From the NCBI GenBank assembly GCA_001028815.1, contig LDJB01000001.1, positions 577,634-641,633 of the forward strand: a stretch of DNA of 64,000 bases. Direction: 5' to 3'. Below the pieces are notes generated by a model. It was not told where the DNA came from, searched no databases, and saw only the letters and a list, made by a program, of their open reading frames with translations. The stretch's first letter is position 1; every line of letters begins with the position of its first letter. The stretch comes from Peptococcaceae bacterium 1109 (GTDB lineage: Bacteria > Bacillota > Limnochordia > Darwinibacteriales > Darwinibacteriaceae). Of this stretch, positions 43,864-53,154 are shown one piece after another. The position numbers were made by a program, and so were the translations under genes.

Positions 43864-44897
43864 AGAAAGTCCCCCAAAATCAACTTTGCTATATACTGCC
43901 CATCCGCGACTTCAATGTCATCTGGGACCCCCTGTCCAGTGGTGACAAACGAAATAGGCGCCTTTGCCAGCTTACTAACATGCAGGATAATGCCGTAAGT
44001 GGTTGTCTCATCAAGCTTTGTGATGATAACCCGGTCGATGGGAATCTCGCCAAAGACCTCCACCAATCTGGGGACATCTGCTTCTTTCGTAGTGGCACTG
44101 ACAACAAGATGGACTTCAACGGGCATGTCGTTGAAATAGTTCCGCAGTTCGTTGATGTGCAGCTGGTTGTTGGGGCTGCGGCCCGCGGTATCGATGAGGA
44201 TCAAGTCGCGGTCCTGCAACCTGCCCGCGGCAGCGTGGAGCTCCTTCGGGCTGAAAACCACCTCAAACGGTATACCTATAATATCGGCATAAGTCCTTAG
44301 CTGATCAACCGCAGCGATGCGGTATGTATCGGTTGTGATAACTCCCACTTTCTTCCCCGCTACTAAAGCGAAGTTTGCCGCCAGCTTGGCGATGGTGGTA
44401 GTCTTCCCCACGCCCGTTGGTCCAATGAAGACGGCGATTCCCTGCCCATCCTCAAAGGTCCACGGCTCCACAGTGGACACCTGGCGGGCGATGTGGTTGG
44501 CCAGCTCATGCCAGATCCGCTGTTCATTGCTCCAGGCCTGCTCGGGCAGGCCGCGGAGTACTTCTCCTAGGAGGCCGTTGGCCGTATCACGGGGGATGCC
44601 AGTAGCCAGCAGTGCTTGGTAGATGGAAGCGATGTCTTCGGGCCAGATGTGGCTCTTAGGCGCTGGGGCGGCCGGCGGCCGTTCCGGGACAGTTTTCACT
44701 TCAGGTTTTGGCTCCCTGGCCGTGTTTGATTCAGGGTCCACTGCCCCGATTATCTCATAAAGAGGGCGCCCAAAGAGACCGAAGAAACCCCGCCGTTTCT
44801 GCCTCGTATGGAGGATGACAGCGTCGCGGCCAAATTCGGCCCGAAGCTGAGCCACCGCCTCTTGCATTGTTTGTCCGGTAAAGCGTTTAACCCTCAT
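43860..44897 (-). CDS. flhF: SRP-type GTPase FlhF
   Basis: 345 residues. N-terminal basic B domain (MRVKRFTGQTMQEAVAQL), short linker with proline-rich segment (about 67-85), N domain and the SRP-family G domain: IGPTGVGKTTTIAKLAA (G1), DTYRIAAVDQLRTYA, DTAGRSPNN and TKLDET. FlhF recruits early flagellar parts to the assembly site. It overlaps the flhA 3' end by 11 bases. Confidence 0.95.
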   Translation of the reverse strand: MRVKRFTGQTMQEAVAQLRAEFGRDAVILHTRQKRRGFFGLFGRPLYEIIGAVDPESNTAREPKPEVKTVPERPPAAPAPKSHIWPEDIASIYQALLATGIPRDTANGLLGEVLRGLPEQAWSNEQRIWHELANHIARQVSTVEPWTFEDGQGIAVFIGPTGVGKTTTIAKLAANFALVAGKKVGVITTDTYRIAAVDQLRTYADIIGIPFEVVFSPKELHAAAGRLQDRDLILIDTAGRSPNNQLHINELRNYFNDMPVEVHLVVSATTKEADVPRLVEVFGEIPIDRVIITKLDETTTYGIILHVSKLAKAPISFVTTGQGVPDDIEVADGQYIAKLILGDFL

Positions 44898-46956
44898 TGT
44901 TGATCCATTTCACCACCCCGTGGGCTTGAACCTCGACGTCAGGTGCAACTTCATTATAGGATAAGACAACAAGTTTCGGAATAGCCCGCTGAGTTAAGTG
45001 CTTCAATGCGGCCCGGATTTGCGGTGCTACCAGAACAACTGGATGGGGCAGCGGGTGTTCCTCTAGAGCCTGGCCTAGCCGCACATAGAGCGACTGGAGC
45101 AGCCGGGGATCAAGGGAGATGGTCGCGCCGTGTTCTGTATACTCAACGGCTGAGCTTATGGCATCTTCCCATTCTGGGCTCAAGGTCAGTACATGGAGGA
45201 CATCCTGTTCGAGATAGAGCATGGTAATCTGCCGCCCTAAGGCTTCCCGGACATACTCAGTCAGATAATCAGGGTCCTTGGTGAGGGGTGCGGTATCAGC
45301 GAGCGTTTCCAAGATAGTGACTAAGTTGCGGATGGGCACCCCTTCCCGCAGTAGGTTTTGGAGCACTTTCTGCACTTCTCCTAAGGACATTAGATTGGGA
45401 ATGAGCTCGTCGATTACTGCGGAGTAGTTCTCCCGGAGGCTGTCAACGAGCGTCTTTGTTTCTTGGCGGCCCAAGAGGTCTGGCGCGTGGGAACGGATGA
45501 TCTCTGTCAAATGGGTAGCCAAGACCGTGGGCGCATCCACCACTGTGTAGCCTGCATATTCTGCGTGCTCCCGCACTGCGGCGCTGACCCAGAGCGCATC
45601 CAGGCCAAAAGCTGGTTCGGTGGTGGGAATCCCCTCCACCTCTTCCGTCACTCCACCTGCATCCATTGCGAGGTAATGGTTAGTCATTAGTTCGCCCTTT
45701 GCTACTTGGATTCCTTTGATTTTAACCACATAAGCACCTGGGGCGAGCTGGAGATTGTCCCGAATGCGAATTACGGGCACGATCAGCCCTAACTCCAAGG
45801 CACACTGCCTCCGGATCATACTGATGCGGTCTAGCATATCTCCACCCTGGGCTGAATCAACTAAGGGAATAAGGCCGTAGCCGATTTCCAGTTCGATGGG
45901 ATCCACTTGCAGTAAGGATACAAGCTTCTCAGGGCTGCGGGCTTCCTCAGCGACAGCCTGCTCCTCGGCCAGTTCCTGTTCCTCTGTGGAGACAGGAGCT
46001 GGCCCTGTGTAGTAGGCCAAGGTCGCGCACAAGCCTGCAATGGCCAAGAAAGGCACAGTGGGCAGGCCTGGGACCAGCCCAAACACTCCGATGATCCCAC
46101 TTGCAGTGAAGAGCACCTTTTTGCTGGACAGCATCTGGTGGGCAAGCTCGTGTCCTAAGTTGTTTTCGGAGGCAGCCCTGGTAATGATAATACCGGTGGC
46201 AGTGGAGATGAGCAGAGCAGGGATCTGGGATACAAGGCCATCGCCCACGCTGAGCAAAGTATAGCGAGTTAAGGCCTGTGAGAGATCGAGCCCCTTCTGC
46301 CCTACTCCTACCGCAAAACCGCCGATCAAGTTGATGAGCGTGATGATAATCGATGCGATGGCATCACCTTTGACAAACTTCGACGCACCGTCCATGGAAC
46401 CGTAAAAATCTGCTTCCCGCTCCACTGCCCGGCGGCGGGCCCTCGCTTCCGATTCTGTGATGAGCCCGGAGTTGAGGTCTGCATCGATGCTCATCTGCTT
46501 TCCAGGCATAGCATCCAAGGTGAAGCGAGCGGCCACCTCTGCAACTCGTTCAGAACCGCGAGTAATTACCATGAACTGTACGATTACCAAGATCAAGAAG
46601 ATGACAAAGCCTACAATGTAGTTGCCGCCCACCACAAACTGGCCAAAGGCGGTAATGATTTTCCCTGGATTACCAGTTAAAAGGATGAGGCGGGTTGAAG
46701 AGATGTTCAAAGCCACCCGGAAAAGAGTCATAATCAAGATGATTGATGGAAAGGCGGAGATTTCCAAGGGCTCAACCACATTCATGGTGAGAAGGATGAG
46801 AAGCAGCGATAGGCTGATGTTAAGAGCCAAGAGCAGGTCCAGGATGGCCGGGGGCAACGGCAGAACCATCATGACCACCACTAATACCACAGCCACGATT
46901 ACATATAAGTCGCTAAACTGAAACGCTTTACCCAAAAGCGATGCAGGTTTTGCCAT
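44887..46956 (-). CDS. flhA: Flagellar export gate protein FlhA
   Basis: 689 residues. N-terminal half with about eight membrane helices and the conserved FHIPEP-region loop (here RFTLDAMPGKQMSIDADLNS, about 144-163, a hallmark of FlhA), C-terminal cytoplasmic domain from about 340. It forms the nonameric ring that receives export substrates. Lies between flhB and flhF. Confidence 0.96.
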   Translation of the reverse strand: MAKPASLLGKAFQFSDLYVIVAVVLVVVMMVLPLPPAILDLLLALNISLSLLLILLTMNVVEPLEISAFPSIILIMTLFRVALNISSTRLILLTGNPGKIITAFGQFVVGGNYIVGFVIFLILVIVQFMVITRGSERVAEVAARFTLDAMPGKQMSIDADLNSGLITESEARARRRAVEREADFYGSMDGASKFVKGDAIASIIITLINLIGGFAVGVGQKGLDLSQALTRYTLLSVGDGLVSQIPALLISTATGIIITRAASENNLGHELAHQMLSSKKVLFTASGIIGVFGLVPGLPTVPFLAIAGLCATLAYYTGPAPVSTEEQELAEEQAVAEEARSPEKLVSLLQVDPIELEIGYGLIPLVDSAQGGDMLDRISMIRRQCALELGLIVPVIRIRDNLQLAPGAYVVKIKGIQVAKGELMTNHYLAMDAGGVTEEVEGIPTTEPAFGLDALWVSAAVREHAEYAGYTVVDAPTVLATHLTEIIRSHAPDLLGRQETKTLVDSLRENYSAVIDELIPNLMSLGEVQKVLQNLLREGVPIRNLVTILETLADTAPLTKDPDYLTEYVREALGRQITMLYLEQDVLHVLTLSPEWEDAISSAVEYTEHGATISLDPRLLQSLYVRLGQALEEHPLPHPVVLVAPQIRAALKHLTQRAIPKLVVLSYNEVAPDVEVQAHGVVKWINNEG

Positions 46957-46975
46957 CTACAACATCCCTTCCCGT

Positions 46976-48064
46976 TTAAAGCTGGGCCTCTCTCTGCCGC
47001 AGCCGGTAGACAAAGGCTAAGAGCTCTGCTACGGCAGGATAAAGGTCTGGAGGGATCTCCTGCCCCACCTCAGTGGTTTTGTAAAGGGCCCTGGCCAGCT
47101 CAGGCTTGGACAATATACTAACACCGTGTTCCGCAGCAAGGGCCTTAATCCGCTGTGCAACATGCCCCATGCCCTTGGCTACTACCTGGGGTGCCTGCAT
47201 GTTCTCTGCGTCATAGCGCAGCGCCACAGCATAGTGGGTGGGGTTTGTCACCACTACATCCGCAGTGGGAATGGCGGCCATCATGCGGCTGGCAGCCATC
47301 TGGCGCTGCCTCTGCCTGATCTTCGAGCGCACCAAGGGATCTCCTTCTGTCTGGCGCAGCTCTTCCTTGATCTCCTCTTTGGACATCATAATGCTCTGTT
47401 CAAACTCCCAGCGCTGGTAGAGGTAGTCTGCGGCAGCCAGGACTAAGAGGAAGATCCCAACCCTGGTGGCCATGTTTATGATGGTGCCTCCGATGAGCTG
47501 GAAAGCATGGCGCTGATCGGTGAGTCCTAAGCCTACTACCCAGGTAGCCGCACCTTGGAGCTGCCTGTACACCAAGAACCCTACTATACTGACCTTAAAA
47601 AGAGACTTGACAAACTCCACCAGTGCCCGCTTTGAAAAGATCCGCTTAAATCCCTCGATGGGGTTGATGCGGGAAAACTTCGGGACAATGGATTCGCCTG
47701 TGAACATGAAACCCACTTGGATGGCTTGGGACGCGAAGGCGAAGATGAGCAGAGCCCCTAATATGGGAAGTACGGCAATGCTCCCCTCTATTAGGGCGGT
47801 GATGAAGATGCCCTGCAGGCTAGCTATGGTCCCATCCCACTCGTGGGCGGTCCGTAGAAAATGGCTCATGAGAGACTGGGCCCTCTCCATCAGAAAGGGT
47901 GCCAAGACGTCCAAGATGAGGAAGCCCACCAAGACCATGACAGCAACCCCCACCTCGCCGCTCTTGGCTACTTGGCCCTTCTTGCGGGCCTCTTCCCGGC
48001 GCCTTGGGGTTGCTGGCTCAGTTTTCTCCCCTGCAAATAGCTGCAGGTCAAAGCGTATCCTCAC
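46976..48064 (-). CDS. flhB: Flagellar export specificity protein FlhB
   Basis: 362 residues with four membrane helices and a C-terminal cytoplasmic domain holding the autocleavage site NPTH (within VVTNPTHYAVALRYD, about 268-282). Cleavage switches export from rod/hook to filament parts. The start is GTG at 48064, with GGAGG upstream overlapping the fliR end. The N-terminus (LQLFAGEKTEPATPRRREEA) is typical. Confidence 0.96.
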   Translation of the reverse strand: MRIRFDLQLFAGEKTEPATPRRREEARKKGQVAKSGEVGVAVMVLVGFLILDVLAPFLMERAQSLMSHFLRTAHEWDGTIASLQGIFITALIEGSIAVLPILGALLIFAFASQAIQVGFMFTGESIVPKFSRINPIEGFKRIFSKRALVEFVKSLFKVSIVGFLVYRQLQGAATWVVGLGLTDQRHAFQLIGGTIINMATRVGIFLLVLAAADYLYQRWEFEQSIMMSKEEIKEELRQTEGDPLVRSKIRQRQRQMAASRMMAAIPTADVVVTNPTHYAVALRYDAENMQAPQVVAKGMGHVAQRIKALAAEHGVSILSKPELARALYKTTEVGQEIPPDLYPAVAELLAFVYRLRQREAQL

Positions 48065-48067
48065 AGC

Positions 48068-48847
48068 TTACTGTCCTCCTGCTGTCAGCAACGCTCGCAG
48101 GTATGTCATGAGCAGGCCGTCGTATGCAAAGAGTCTGCTGATGATGGCCACCATCGCCGCAAGAGCGGCCGCGATGGCTGCCATGCCTACTGTTACTTTG
48201 ATGGGAAATCCGATAACAAACACATTGATCTGAGGCACTGCCCGGACAACAATACCCAGGCCAACATCTACCAAGAGAATCGTGGCGATGACAGGCAGTG
48301 CTAGCTGAATGCCGATGGAGAACATCTCCCCAGTCAGCGAAAGAATTGTCTGGTAAGTCACGTCCATGCCGATAAATCCGGCAAAAGGTATAGCCTCGTA
48401 GCTTTGGGCAAGAGCTCGAAACAGCCATAGGTGGCCGTCCAGCCCGAAAAACACCAAGGCTGCGAGAATGAAGTAAAACTGTGAAAAGACAGGCGTCTGT
48501 GCCCCGGTGTTTGGATCAAGGACAGTGGCCATACCAAAACCGATGGGCACGTCCGTTAACTGGCCCGCAAACTGCACCGCCGCAAAGGCTAAAACTACCA
48601 AGAAACCGAGGATGAGGCCAACTACAACTTCATGGAACACCAGTAACAACAGCGCGGCCAAGGATTGGGCTGCCTGAGGCACATCTAAGGGAGGCAAAAC
48701 CAGTAGTGCCGCCGTGGAAGCAAGCCCAATTGTGGTCGCCGCTGGTATGTTCCGCATGCTGAAGATCGGGGTCACCATCAAGAACGTGGTAAACCGGACT
48801 AGGGCTAGAGCAAACCGCACCAGGGCTTCAGGTGAAAGCACGGCCAT
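48068..48847 (-). CDS. fliR: Flagellar export protein FliR
   Basis: 259 residues with about six to eight hydrophobic helices, part of the FliPQR export gate. Starts MAVLSPEALVRFALALVRF at 48847, with GAGGGGGG just upstream; the open frame continues to 48940 across fliQ but without homology. The GLDGHLWLFRALAQSYEAIP stretch is a family feature. Order fliP-fliQ-fliR is canonical. Confidence 0.94.
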   Translation of the reverse strand: MAVLSPEALVRFALALVRFTTFLMVTPIFSMRNIPAATTIGLASTAALLVLPPLDVPQAAQSLAALLLLVFHEVVVGLILGFLVVLAFAAVQFAGQLTDVPIGFGMATVLDPNTGAQTPVFSQFYFILAALVFFGLDGHLWLFRALAQSYEAIPFAGFIGMDVTYQTILSLTGEMFSIGIQLALPVIATILLVDVGLGIVVRAVPQINVFVIGFPIKVTVGMAAIAAALAAMVAIISRLFAYDGLLMTYLRALLTAGGQ

Positions 48848-48854
48848 CCCCCCT

Positions 48855-49124
48855 CTACTGGATAAAGGTGTGCAGGTTCCCCAGCAGCCTCTGGGCGAAG
48901 TCCACCAACACCCTGAGCATCCACGGCCCGAAGGCCACAATGGCCAACAAGACTGTGAAAATCTTGGGGACGAAAGTTAGGGTTTGCTCTTGAATCTGAG
49001 TAGTGGCCTGGAAAATGCTGACCAACAAGCCCACTAGAAGGCCTAAGCCCAGCGCTGGGCCAGAAACCAAAAGCACTGTCATGAGTGCTTCCCGGGCAAG
49101 ACTGATCACCATCGTATCGGTCAT
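48855..49124 (-). CDS. fliQ: Flagellar export protein FliQ
   Basis: 89 residues, two membrane helices separated by the conserved SIFQATTQIQEQTLTFVPKI segment (about 36-55). Part of the FliPQR gate. It lies 7 bases before fliR and 17 after fliP. Confidence 0.95.
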   Translation of the reverse strand: MTDTMVISLAREALMTVLLVSGPALGLGLLVGLLVSIFQATTQIQEQTLTFVPKIFTVLLAIVAFGPWMLRVLVDFAQRLLGNLHTFIQ

Positions 49125-49141
49125 TTTCTACACATCCTTGT

Positions 49142-49843
49142 CTACAAAAAGCTGGACAACAGTGATCGCACCACCAGGTGCCACCCGTCCACCAAGACAA
49201 AAAGGAGGATTTTAAAGGGTAAGGAGATCATGACCGGCGGCAGCATCAGCATACCCATGGCCATAAGCGTACTAGCCACGATCATGTCGATCACTAAGAA
49301 AGGCACGAAGATCACGAAACCTAGTTGAAAAGCGGTTTTAAGCTCAGAAATGACGAAGGCAGGGATTACGGTGAAGGTATCTACGTCGGCACGTGTAGCC
49401 GGCCGTTCCTCTCCCCTTAGGTCGACAAACATTTCTAGGTCCTTTTCTCGGGTGTGGGTAAACATAAACTCCCGAATCGGTTCCAAGCCTGCGGAAAGGG
49501 CTTCTTCGAAGGCAAGCTCACCGTTAAGATAGGGCACCACTGCTTCGCTGTAGACCGCACTAAATGTGGGTGCCATAATAAAGGCTGTGAGAAACAGGGC
49601 CAAACCGATCAGAACCTGATTGGGAGGTACCTGGTTGGTTCCCAAGGCGTTTCTCAGCAGAGAAAGGACGATCACTGTCCGGGTAAAAGACGTGAGCAGA
49701 GTCAGGATGGCAGGGGCCAGGGTCAAAATGGTGAGCACCAGGAGAATCTGTAAGCTGGCTGCTACATCTCCTGGGCTCTCCGCAAGCCCTACTCCGATAT
49801 CGATACGTGGAATTGGAATGGTTGTCTGCAGAAAAAAAGTCAC
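49142..49843 (-). CDS. fliP: Flagellar export protein FliP
   Basis: 233 residues with the family's LTLAPAILTLLTSFTRTVIV (about 38-57), RNALGTNQVPPNQVLIGLAL and C-terminal LMLPPVMISLPFKILLFVL. Core of the FliPQR gate in the membrane. GTG start at 49843, overlapping the fliO stop by four bases. The N-terminal segment before the first helix is short; a cleaved signal peptide is not obvious. Confidence 0.95.
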   Translation of the reverse strand: MTFFLQTTIPIPRIDIGVGLAESPGDVAASLQILLVLTILTLAPAILTLLTSFTRTVIVLSLLRNALGTNQVPPNQVLIGLALFLTAFIMAPTFSAVYSEAVVPYLNGELAFEEALSAGLEPIREFMFTHTREKDLEMFVDLRGEERPATRADVDTFTVIPAFVISELKTAFQLGFVIFVPFLVIDMIVASTLMAMGMLMLPPVMISLPFKILLFVLVDGWHLVVRSLLSSFL

Positions 49844-50121
49844 TCTGGTTCCTCTCCGTTCGTAGACTCCGCTGCAGCAGTGTCGATGAGATTAATGGCT
49901 TGTGGGCCTACACCGAGGAGGTAGCGGCGCCCCTCCCACTCCACAACATATAGAGCCCTGTTTGTCCCTAAGGGAAGCACCTCATGAACTTGGATGCTTT
50001 TCCCACGCACCTGATGCTTGCCGTACCAACGGGTGATGAAGTACACAGCAGGTGCTGTAACTGCCAGTACCAGAGCGACGCGCACCAAGCCGTAAACAAG
50101 TTCCAGGTCCAATGCCTCCAC
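49840..50121 (-). CDS. fliO: Flagellar biosynthesis protein FliO
   Basis: 93 residues: one N-terminal membrane helix (about 8-28) followed by a small soluble domain with IQVHEVLPLGTNRALYVVEW, typical of the FliO/FliZ family. FliO helps assemble FliP. It is shorter than many homologues but complete. It starts four bases after the switch-protein gene ends and overlaps fliP. Confidence 0.88.
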   Translation of the reverse strand: MEALDLELVYGLVRVALVLAVTAPAVYFITRWYGKHQVRGKSIQVHEVLPLGTNRALYVVEWEGRRYLLGVGPQAINLIDTAAAESTNGEEPE

Positions 50122-50125
50122 CCGC

Positions 50126-51082
50126 CTAAGTCTCCGTATTGTTCAGCAAGCGATCCTTTTCTGGTACGATGTCCAGAATGCGGATTCCGAAATTGTCGTT
50201 AACTACTGTAACCTCTGCCTTGGCAATGGAACGACCGCTCACCAAGACGTCCACTGGGTCCCCTGCTGGTTTCTCCAGGGCAAAGGTTGTGTTAGGCTCC
50301 AAGTCCATGAGCTCTTCCAGAGTCATGATGGTTTTACCCAGTTCCACCACAACTTCTAGGCTCAGGTCTTCCACCAGATCGAGGGGGAGATCCCCTTTTG
50401 CCTGGTCCGGGCTTCGCAGCTCTGTGAAGATTGCAGTTTTCACCGGAGGCGGCTGTGAGATGACCGCTTTTCCAGCCCGCTGCGGGCTGGGATGTGCGCC
50501 CTTGTAAGCCGGAGGGTTCTGCATCGGAGCTTGGATTAGCCTGGTAAGGTTTGCTTTGGGTATGAAGAAGCTCACCTCCATGCAGTCCTTGCTCCAGCAC
50601 ACTGCGTGGCGCACTAAGACACTGCCCTTTTCCACGGACAGCTGACTGAGCTGGACACGGCTCATCCGGATAGGATCACTTAGCTTATAGGGCATAAAAA
50701 CACCGTTTATGGCTGAAAGGCTGTCCGCCAGGTACCGGGCCCAACCCTCAAAAATGGTCTGGACCGCCCACTTCATGCTTCCGCCTAGCTTCTCTCCAAA
50801 GAGCTGTGCCTCTGATGCCCCCAGCACGGCGAAAAGCGTACCGCTGCCCATGGAAACAGGCATTACCACGACGTCTTCCATGAAGAGGATATCGAGGGGC
50901 TGCTGCACCTGCTCCACATACGGGCCCTCAATCTGCACCCGCTGGGGCATCAGGGCCTGGAAGTGGTTCGCGGCGCCGTCAAGGGCTGCGGCGAAGGCTG
51001 CGGTAAGGTGTGTATGTGGTTCCGCTGACCCTCCCTTACTTAGGAGAGCATTGATTTCCGCTTGAGATAAAATGGATTCCAT
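50126..51082 (-). CDS. Flagellar motor switch protein, FliN/FliY type with FliM/FliY N-terminal peptide
   Basis: 318 residues. It opens ESILSQAEINALLSKG, the CheY-binding style peptide shared by FliM and FliY. The middle (about 25-180) is a diverged FliM/CheC-like domain; I do not find the CheC phosphatase signature (ExxN). After a proline-rich linker (about 188-215) comes a clear FliN/SpoA domain (DLSLEVVVELGKTIMTLEEL to IRILDIV). In B. subtilis separate fliM and fliY lie here between fliL and fliO; this is the only gene in that place. FliY is my best label, but it may also serve in place of FliM. Confidence 0.8.
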   Translation of the reverse strand: MESILSQAEINALLSKGGSAEPHTHLTAAFAAALDGAANHFQALMPQRVQIEGPYVEQVQQPLDILFMEDVVVMPVSMGSGTLFAVLGASEAQLFGEKLGGSMKWAVQTIFEGWARYLADSLSAINGVFMPYKLSDPIRMSRVQLSQLSVEKGSVLVRHAVCWSKDCMEVSFFIPKANLTRLIQAPMQNPPAYKGAHPSPQRAGKAVISQPPPVKTAIFTELRSPDQAKGDLPLDLVEDLSLEVVVELGKTIMTLEELMDLEPNTTFALEKPAGDPVDVLVSGRSIAKAEVTVVNDNFGIRILDIVPEKDRLLNNTET

Positions 51083-51106
51083 AGCAGCTCCCTTCTACCC
51101 AAGGCC

Positions 51107-51571
51107 TCATTGAATTACTAAGTCGACGAAATACACATCAACCACGTGGCCTTGGAGCAGTAGGCTGTTGATCTTCTCGATAATCTGGGTCCTCAGGATA
51201 TCTACCCCATCAGTAGTGCGCAGCTCTTCAGCGGTGGTGAGGCGCAGGAGGCTGATGATCAGATCCCGGATTTGCGGTGTCCGCCTCTCTAGCTCTGTCA
51301 CCACATTTGTGGATGACCCTTCCACCATGATCTCAGTCCGGATAAAGCGAGGCTGCATCCCAGCGGTCATGAGGTTCACTGTAAATTCCCCCGCTTCGAA
51401 AATAGGGCCGATGTCTCGCTTCTGTACATTGGCAGCCTCCGTGGCCTCCATGCCCGTATTACCCCGCTGGAAAATGAGGTACGTTGAATAGGCACTGCCT
51501 GCGGTGGCGATGATCACTAACGCAATGATTCCAATGATGACCTTAAAGTCCACTTCTACCTTTCTCGCCAT
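51107..51571 (-). CDS. fliL: Flagellar basal body-associated protein FliL
   Basis: About 154 residues: one membrane helix near the N-terminus (VIIGIIALVIIATAGSAYST) and a periplasmic-side stomatin-like domain ending RTQIIEKINSLLLQGHVVDV then YFVDLVIQ. FliL rings support the stator units. MARKVEVDF at 51571 is the likely start; an ATG at 51583 is also open. It follows motB directly. Confidence 0.92.
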   Translation of the reverse strand: MARKVEVDFKVIIGIIALVIIATAGSAYSTYLIFQRGNTGMEATEAANVQKRDIGPIFEAGEFTVNLMTAGMQPRFIRTEIMVEGSSTNVVTELERRTPQIRDLIISLLRLTTAEELRTTDGVDILRTQIIEKINSLLLQGHVVDVYFVDLVIQ

Positions 51572-51585
51572 AGCGCTCACCATCC

Positions 51586-52293
51586 TCAGTTCGGTTCTTC
51601 ATCCCAGAGTTCAATGCTCATAATCACTATGTCAACCCGGCGGTTTAGAGCCCGGTTTTCAGCGCTGTCGTTGGGCCGCAGAGGCCTGTACTCTGAATAA
51701 CCCACCGCGGAGAGCTTGCGGGGATCAAAGCCCTGTTCCTCGATGAGGTAGCGTATCACGTTAGTAGCCCGGTGGACGCTCAGCTCCCAGTTAGAAGGAA
51801 ACTGGGCGGTGCTGATGGGCAGGTTGTCTGTGTGCCCTTCCACCCGGATGGGATTGGGAAGTTCGCGGAGGATTGGGCCCACGTCCTTGAGAATCCCGAT
51901 GGCTTCGGGTTTGAGTTCGGCCCGGCCCAGGTCGAAAAACACCTGATCCGAAAAGCGGATGGTAACTCCCCGTTCGTCCATCTCCAGGCCGATCCCGGGA
52001 ATGGGCTGTTCCACTAGATGCGCTGCCAGGCGTTCATAGATCTCGTTCAGCTGCCTGCCCGCGAGATCCTCTGGGGAAATGATGGCTGCGTCTTGGCCGA
52101 TCACTGCAGTTCCCCCAGGCATAATACCTAGGCCTCGCTGCAGAGATTGGATGATGGACTGAAACTGGCCCGTATCCACCTCAGAAAAAGCAAACATGAG
52201 TACGAAGAAGGCCAAAAGGAGGGTAACCATATCCGCGTAGGTGTTGAGCCAGGTACCTCCCTGGACCCCTTCATCTCTCCTTCTTCTACGCAC
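51586..52293 (-). CDS. motB: Flagellar motor protein MotB
   Basis: 235 residues. A basic N-terminus, then one membrane helix with the proton/sodium-binding aspartate in WLNTYADMVTLLLAFFVL (Asp21), a plug region, and an OmpA-like peptidoglycan-binding domain (VEGHTDNLPI near 152-161, NWELSVHRATNVIRYL). It overlaps motA by eight bases. The ion used cannot be decided reliably by eye. Confidence 0.94.
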   Translation of the reverse strand: MRRRRRDEGVQGGTWLNTYADMVTLLLAFFVLMFAFSEVDTGQFQSIIQSLQRGLGIMPGGTAVIGQDAAIISPEDLAGRQLNEIYERLAAHLVEQPIPGIGLEMDERGVTIRFSDQVFFDLGRAELKPEAIGILKDVGPILRELPNPIRVEGHTDNLPISTAQFPSNWELSVHRATNVIRYLIEEQGFDPRKLSAVGYSEYRPLRPNDSAENRALNRRVDIVIMSIELWDEEPN

Positions 52294-53095
52294 GGACGGT
52301 CACTCCCTCTGCTCCAGCTTCCACTTCACTCCTCCCTGGTTGCGCCAGCTGATTGGCGGGGAAAAACGACTTCAGCTTTTCCTCTACGATCCGGGGGTTT
52401 TCCCCTGCTTGGATAGACAGGATGCCCTCAATCATGATTTGCTTCATCAAGATCTCTTCTTCGGTTTTGATCCGCAGTTTTCCGGCAATGGGCAGGAAAA
52501 TCAAGTTGGATGCTACAGAACCGTAGAAAGTGGTGATCAGAGCCACCGCCATGCCGCTGCCAATGAGATCAGGGTTGTCAAGCTCCGACAGCATGACGAT
52601 GAGGCCGATCAGGGTCCCGATCATGCCGTAGGCGGGGGCCCATGCACCCATCTGGTCGAACATGCGGTGCCCGATACGGTGCCGCTCCTCAATGGAAACC
52701 AGCTCAATCTCGAGGATGCTTCTGACAAGTTCCGGGTCTGTGCCATCAACCACCAGCTGAATACCTTTTTGCAGGAAAGGCTCGTCCACCGTCTGGGCCC
52801 GTTCCTCCAGAGACAACAGGCCTTCCCGCCGGGACACCTCTGCAAAATTCACCAGCGTGGAAATAATCTCCTGGCTTCTGCCCGCTGCCTTGCTGGAAAA
52901 AGCGATCCTAACCAGGGAGAAAACAGACCTTACTTGATCCATGGAGAAGTTGATCATAACGGAGGCAAAAGTGCCGCCAAACACGATTAAGATACTGGAA
53001 AAGCTCCAAAATATCCGTAGATCTCCCTCCAGAATCATGCCCACAAGCAGGAGTATCGTGCCCATCAAAATGCCTAGCATTGAGGAAGTATCCAT
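52286..53095 (-). CDS. motA: Flagellar motor protein MotA
   Basis: 269 residues, four membrane helices. The cytoplasmic loop holds the charged residues that work against FliG (RREGLLSLEERAQTVDEPFL near 93-112), and the third and fourth helices show the conserved GMIGTLIGLIVMLSEL and YGSVASNLIFLPIAGKL segments. Forms the stator with MotB. It is separated from flgE by a hairpin. Confidence 0.95.
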   Translation of the reverse strand: MDTSSMLGILMGTILLLVGMILEGDLRIFWSFSSILIVFGGTFASVMINFSMDQVRSVFSLVRIAFSSKAAGRSQEIISTLVNFAEVSRREGLLSLEERAQTVDEPFLQKGIQLVVDGTDPELVRSILEIELVSIEERHRIGHRMFDQMGAWAPAYGMIGTLIGLIVMLSELDNPDLIGSGMAVALITTFYGSVASNLIFLPIAGKLRIKTEEEILMKQIMIEGILSIQAGENPRIVEEKLKSFFPANQLAQPGRSEVEAGAEGVTVRA

Positions 53096-53122
53096 GAGCT
53101 CGCCCTCTCCGTCTTCATAGTT

Positions 53123-53148
53123 AAAAGGGGCCGCAGGGCACGGCCCCT
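53123..53148 (-). terminator. Hairpin terminator or attenuator between flgE and motA
   Basis: AGGGGCCG (53148-53141) pairs perfectly with CGGCCCCT (53133-53126), loop of 7, followed by TTTAA. It starts six bases after the flgE stop. The strong GC stem with a short T-run suggests that part of the transcription stops here, lowering motor-gene expression relative to hook genes. Confidence 0.75.
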
Positions 53149-53154
53149 AAGAGA

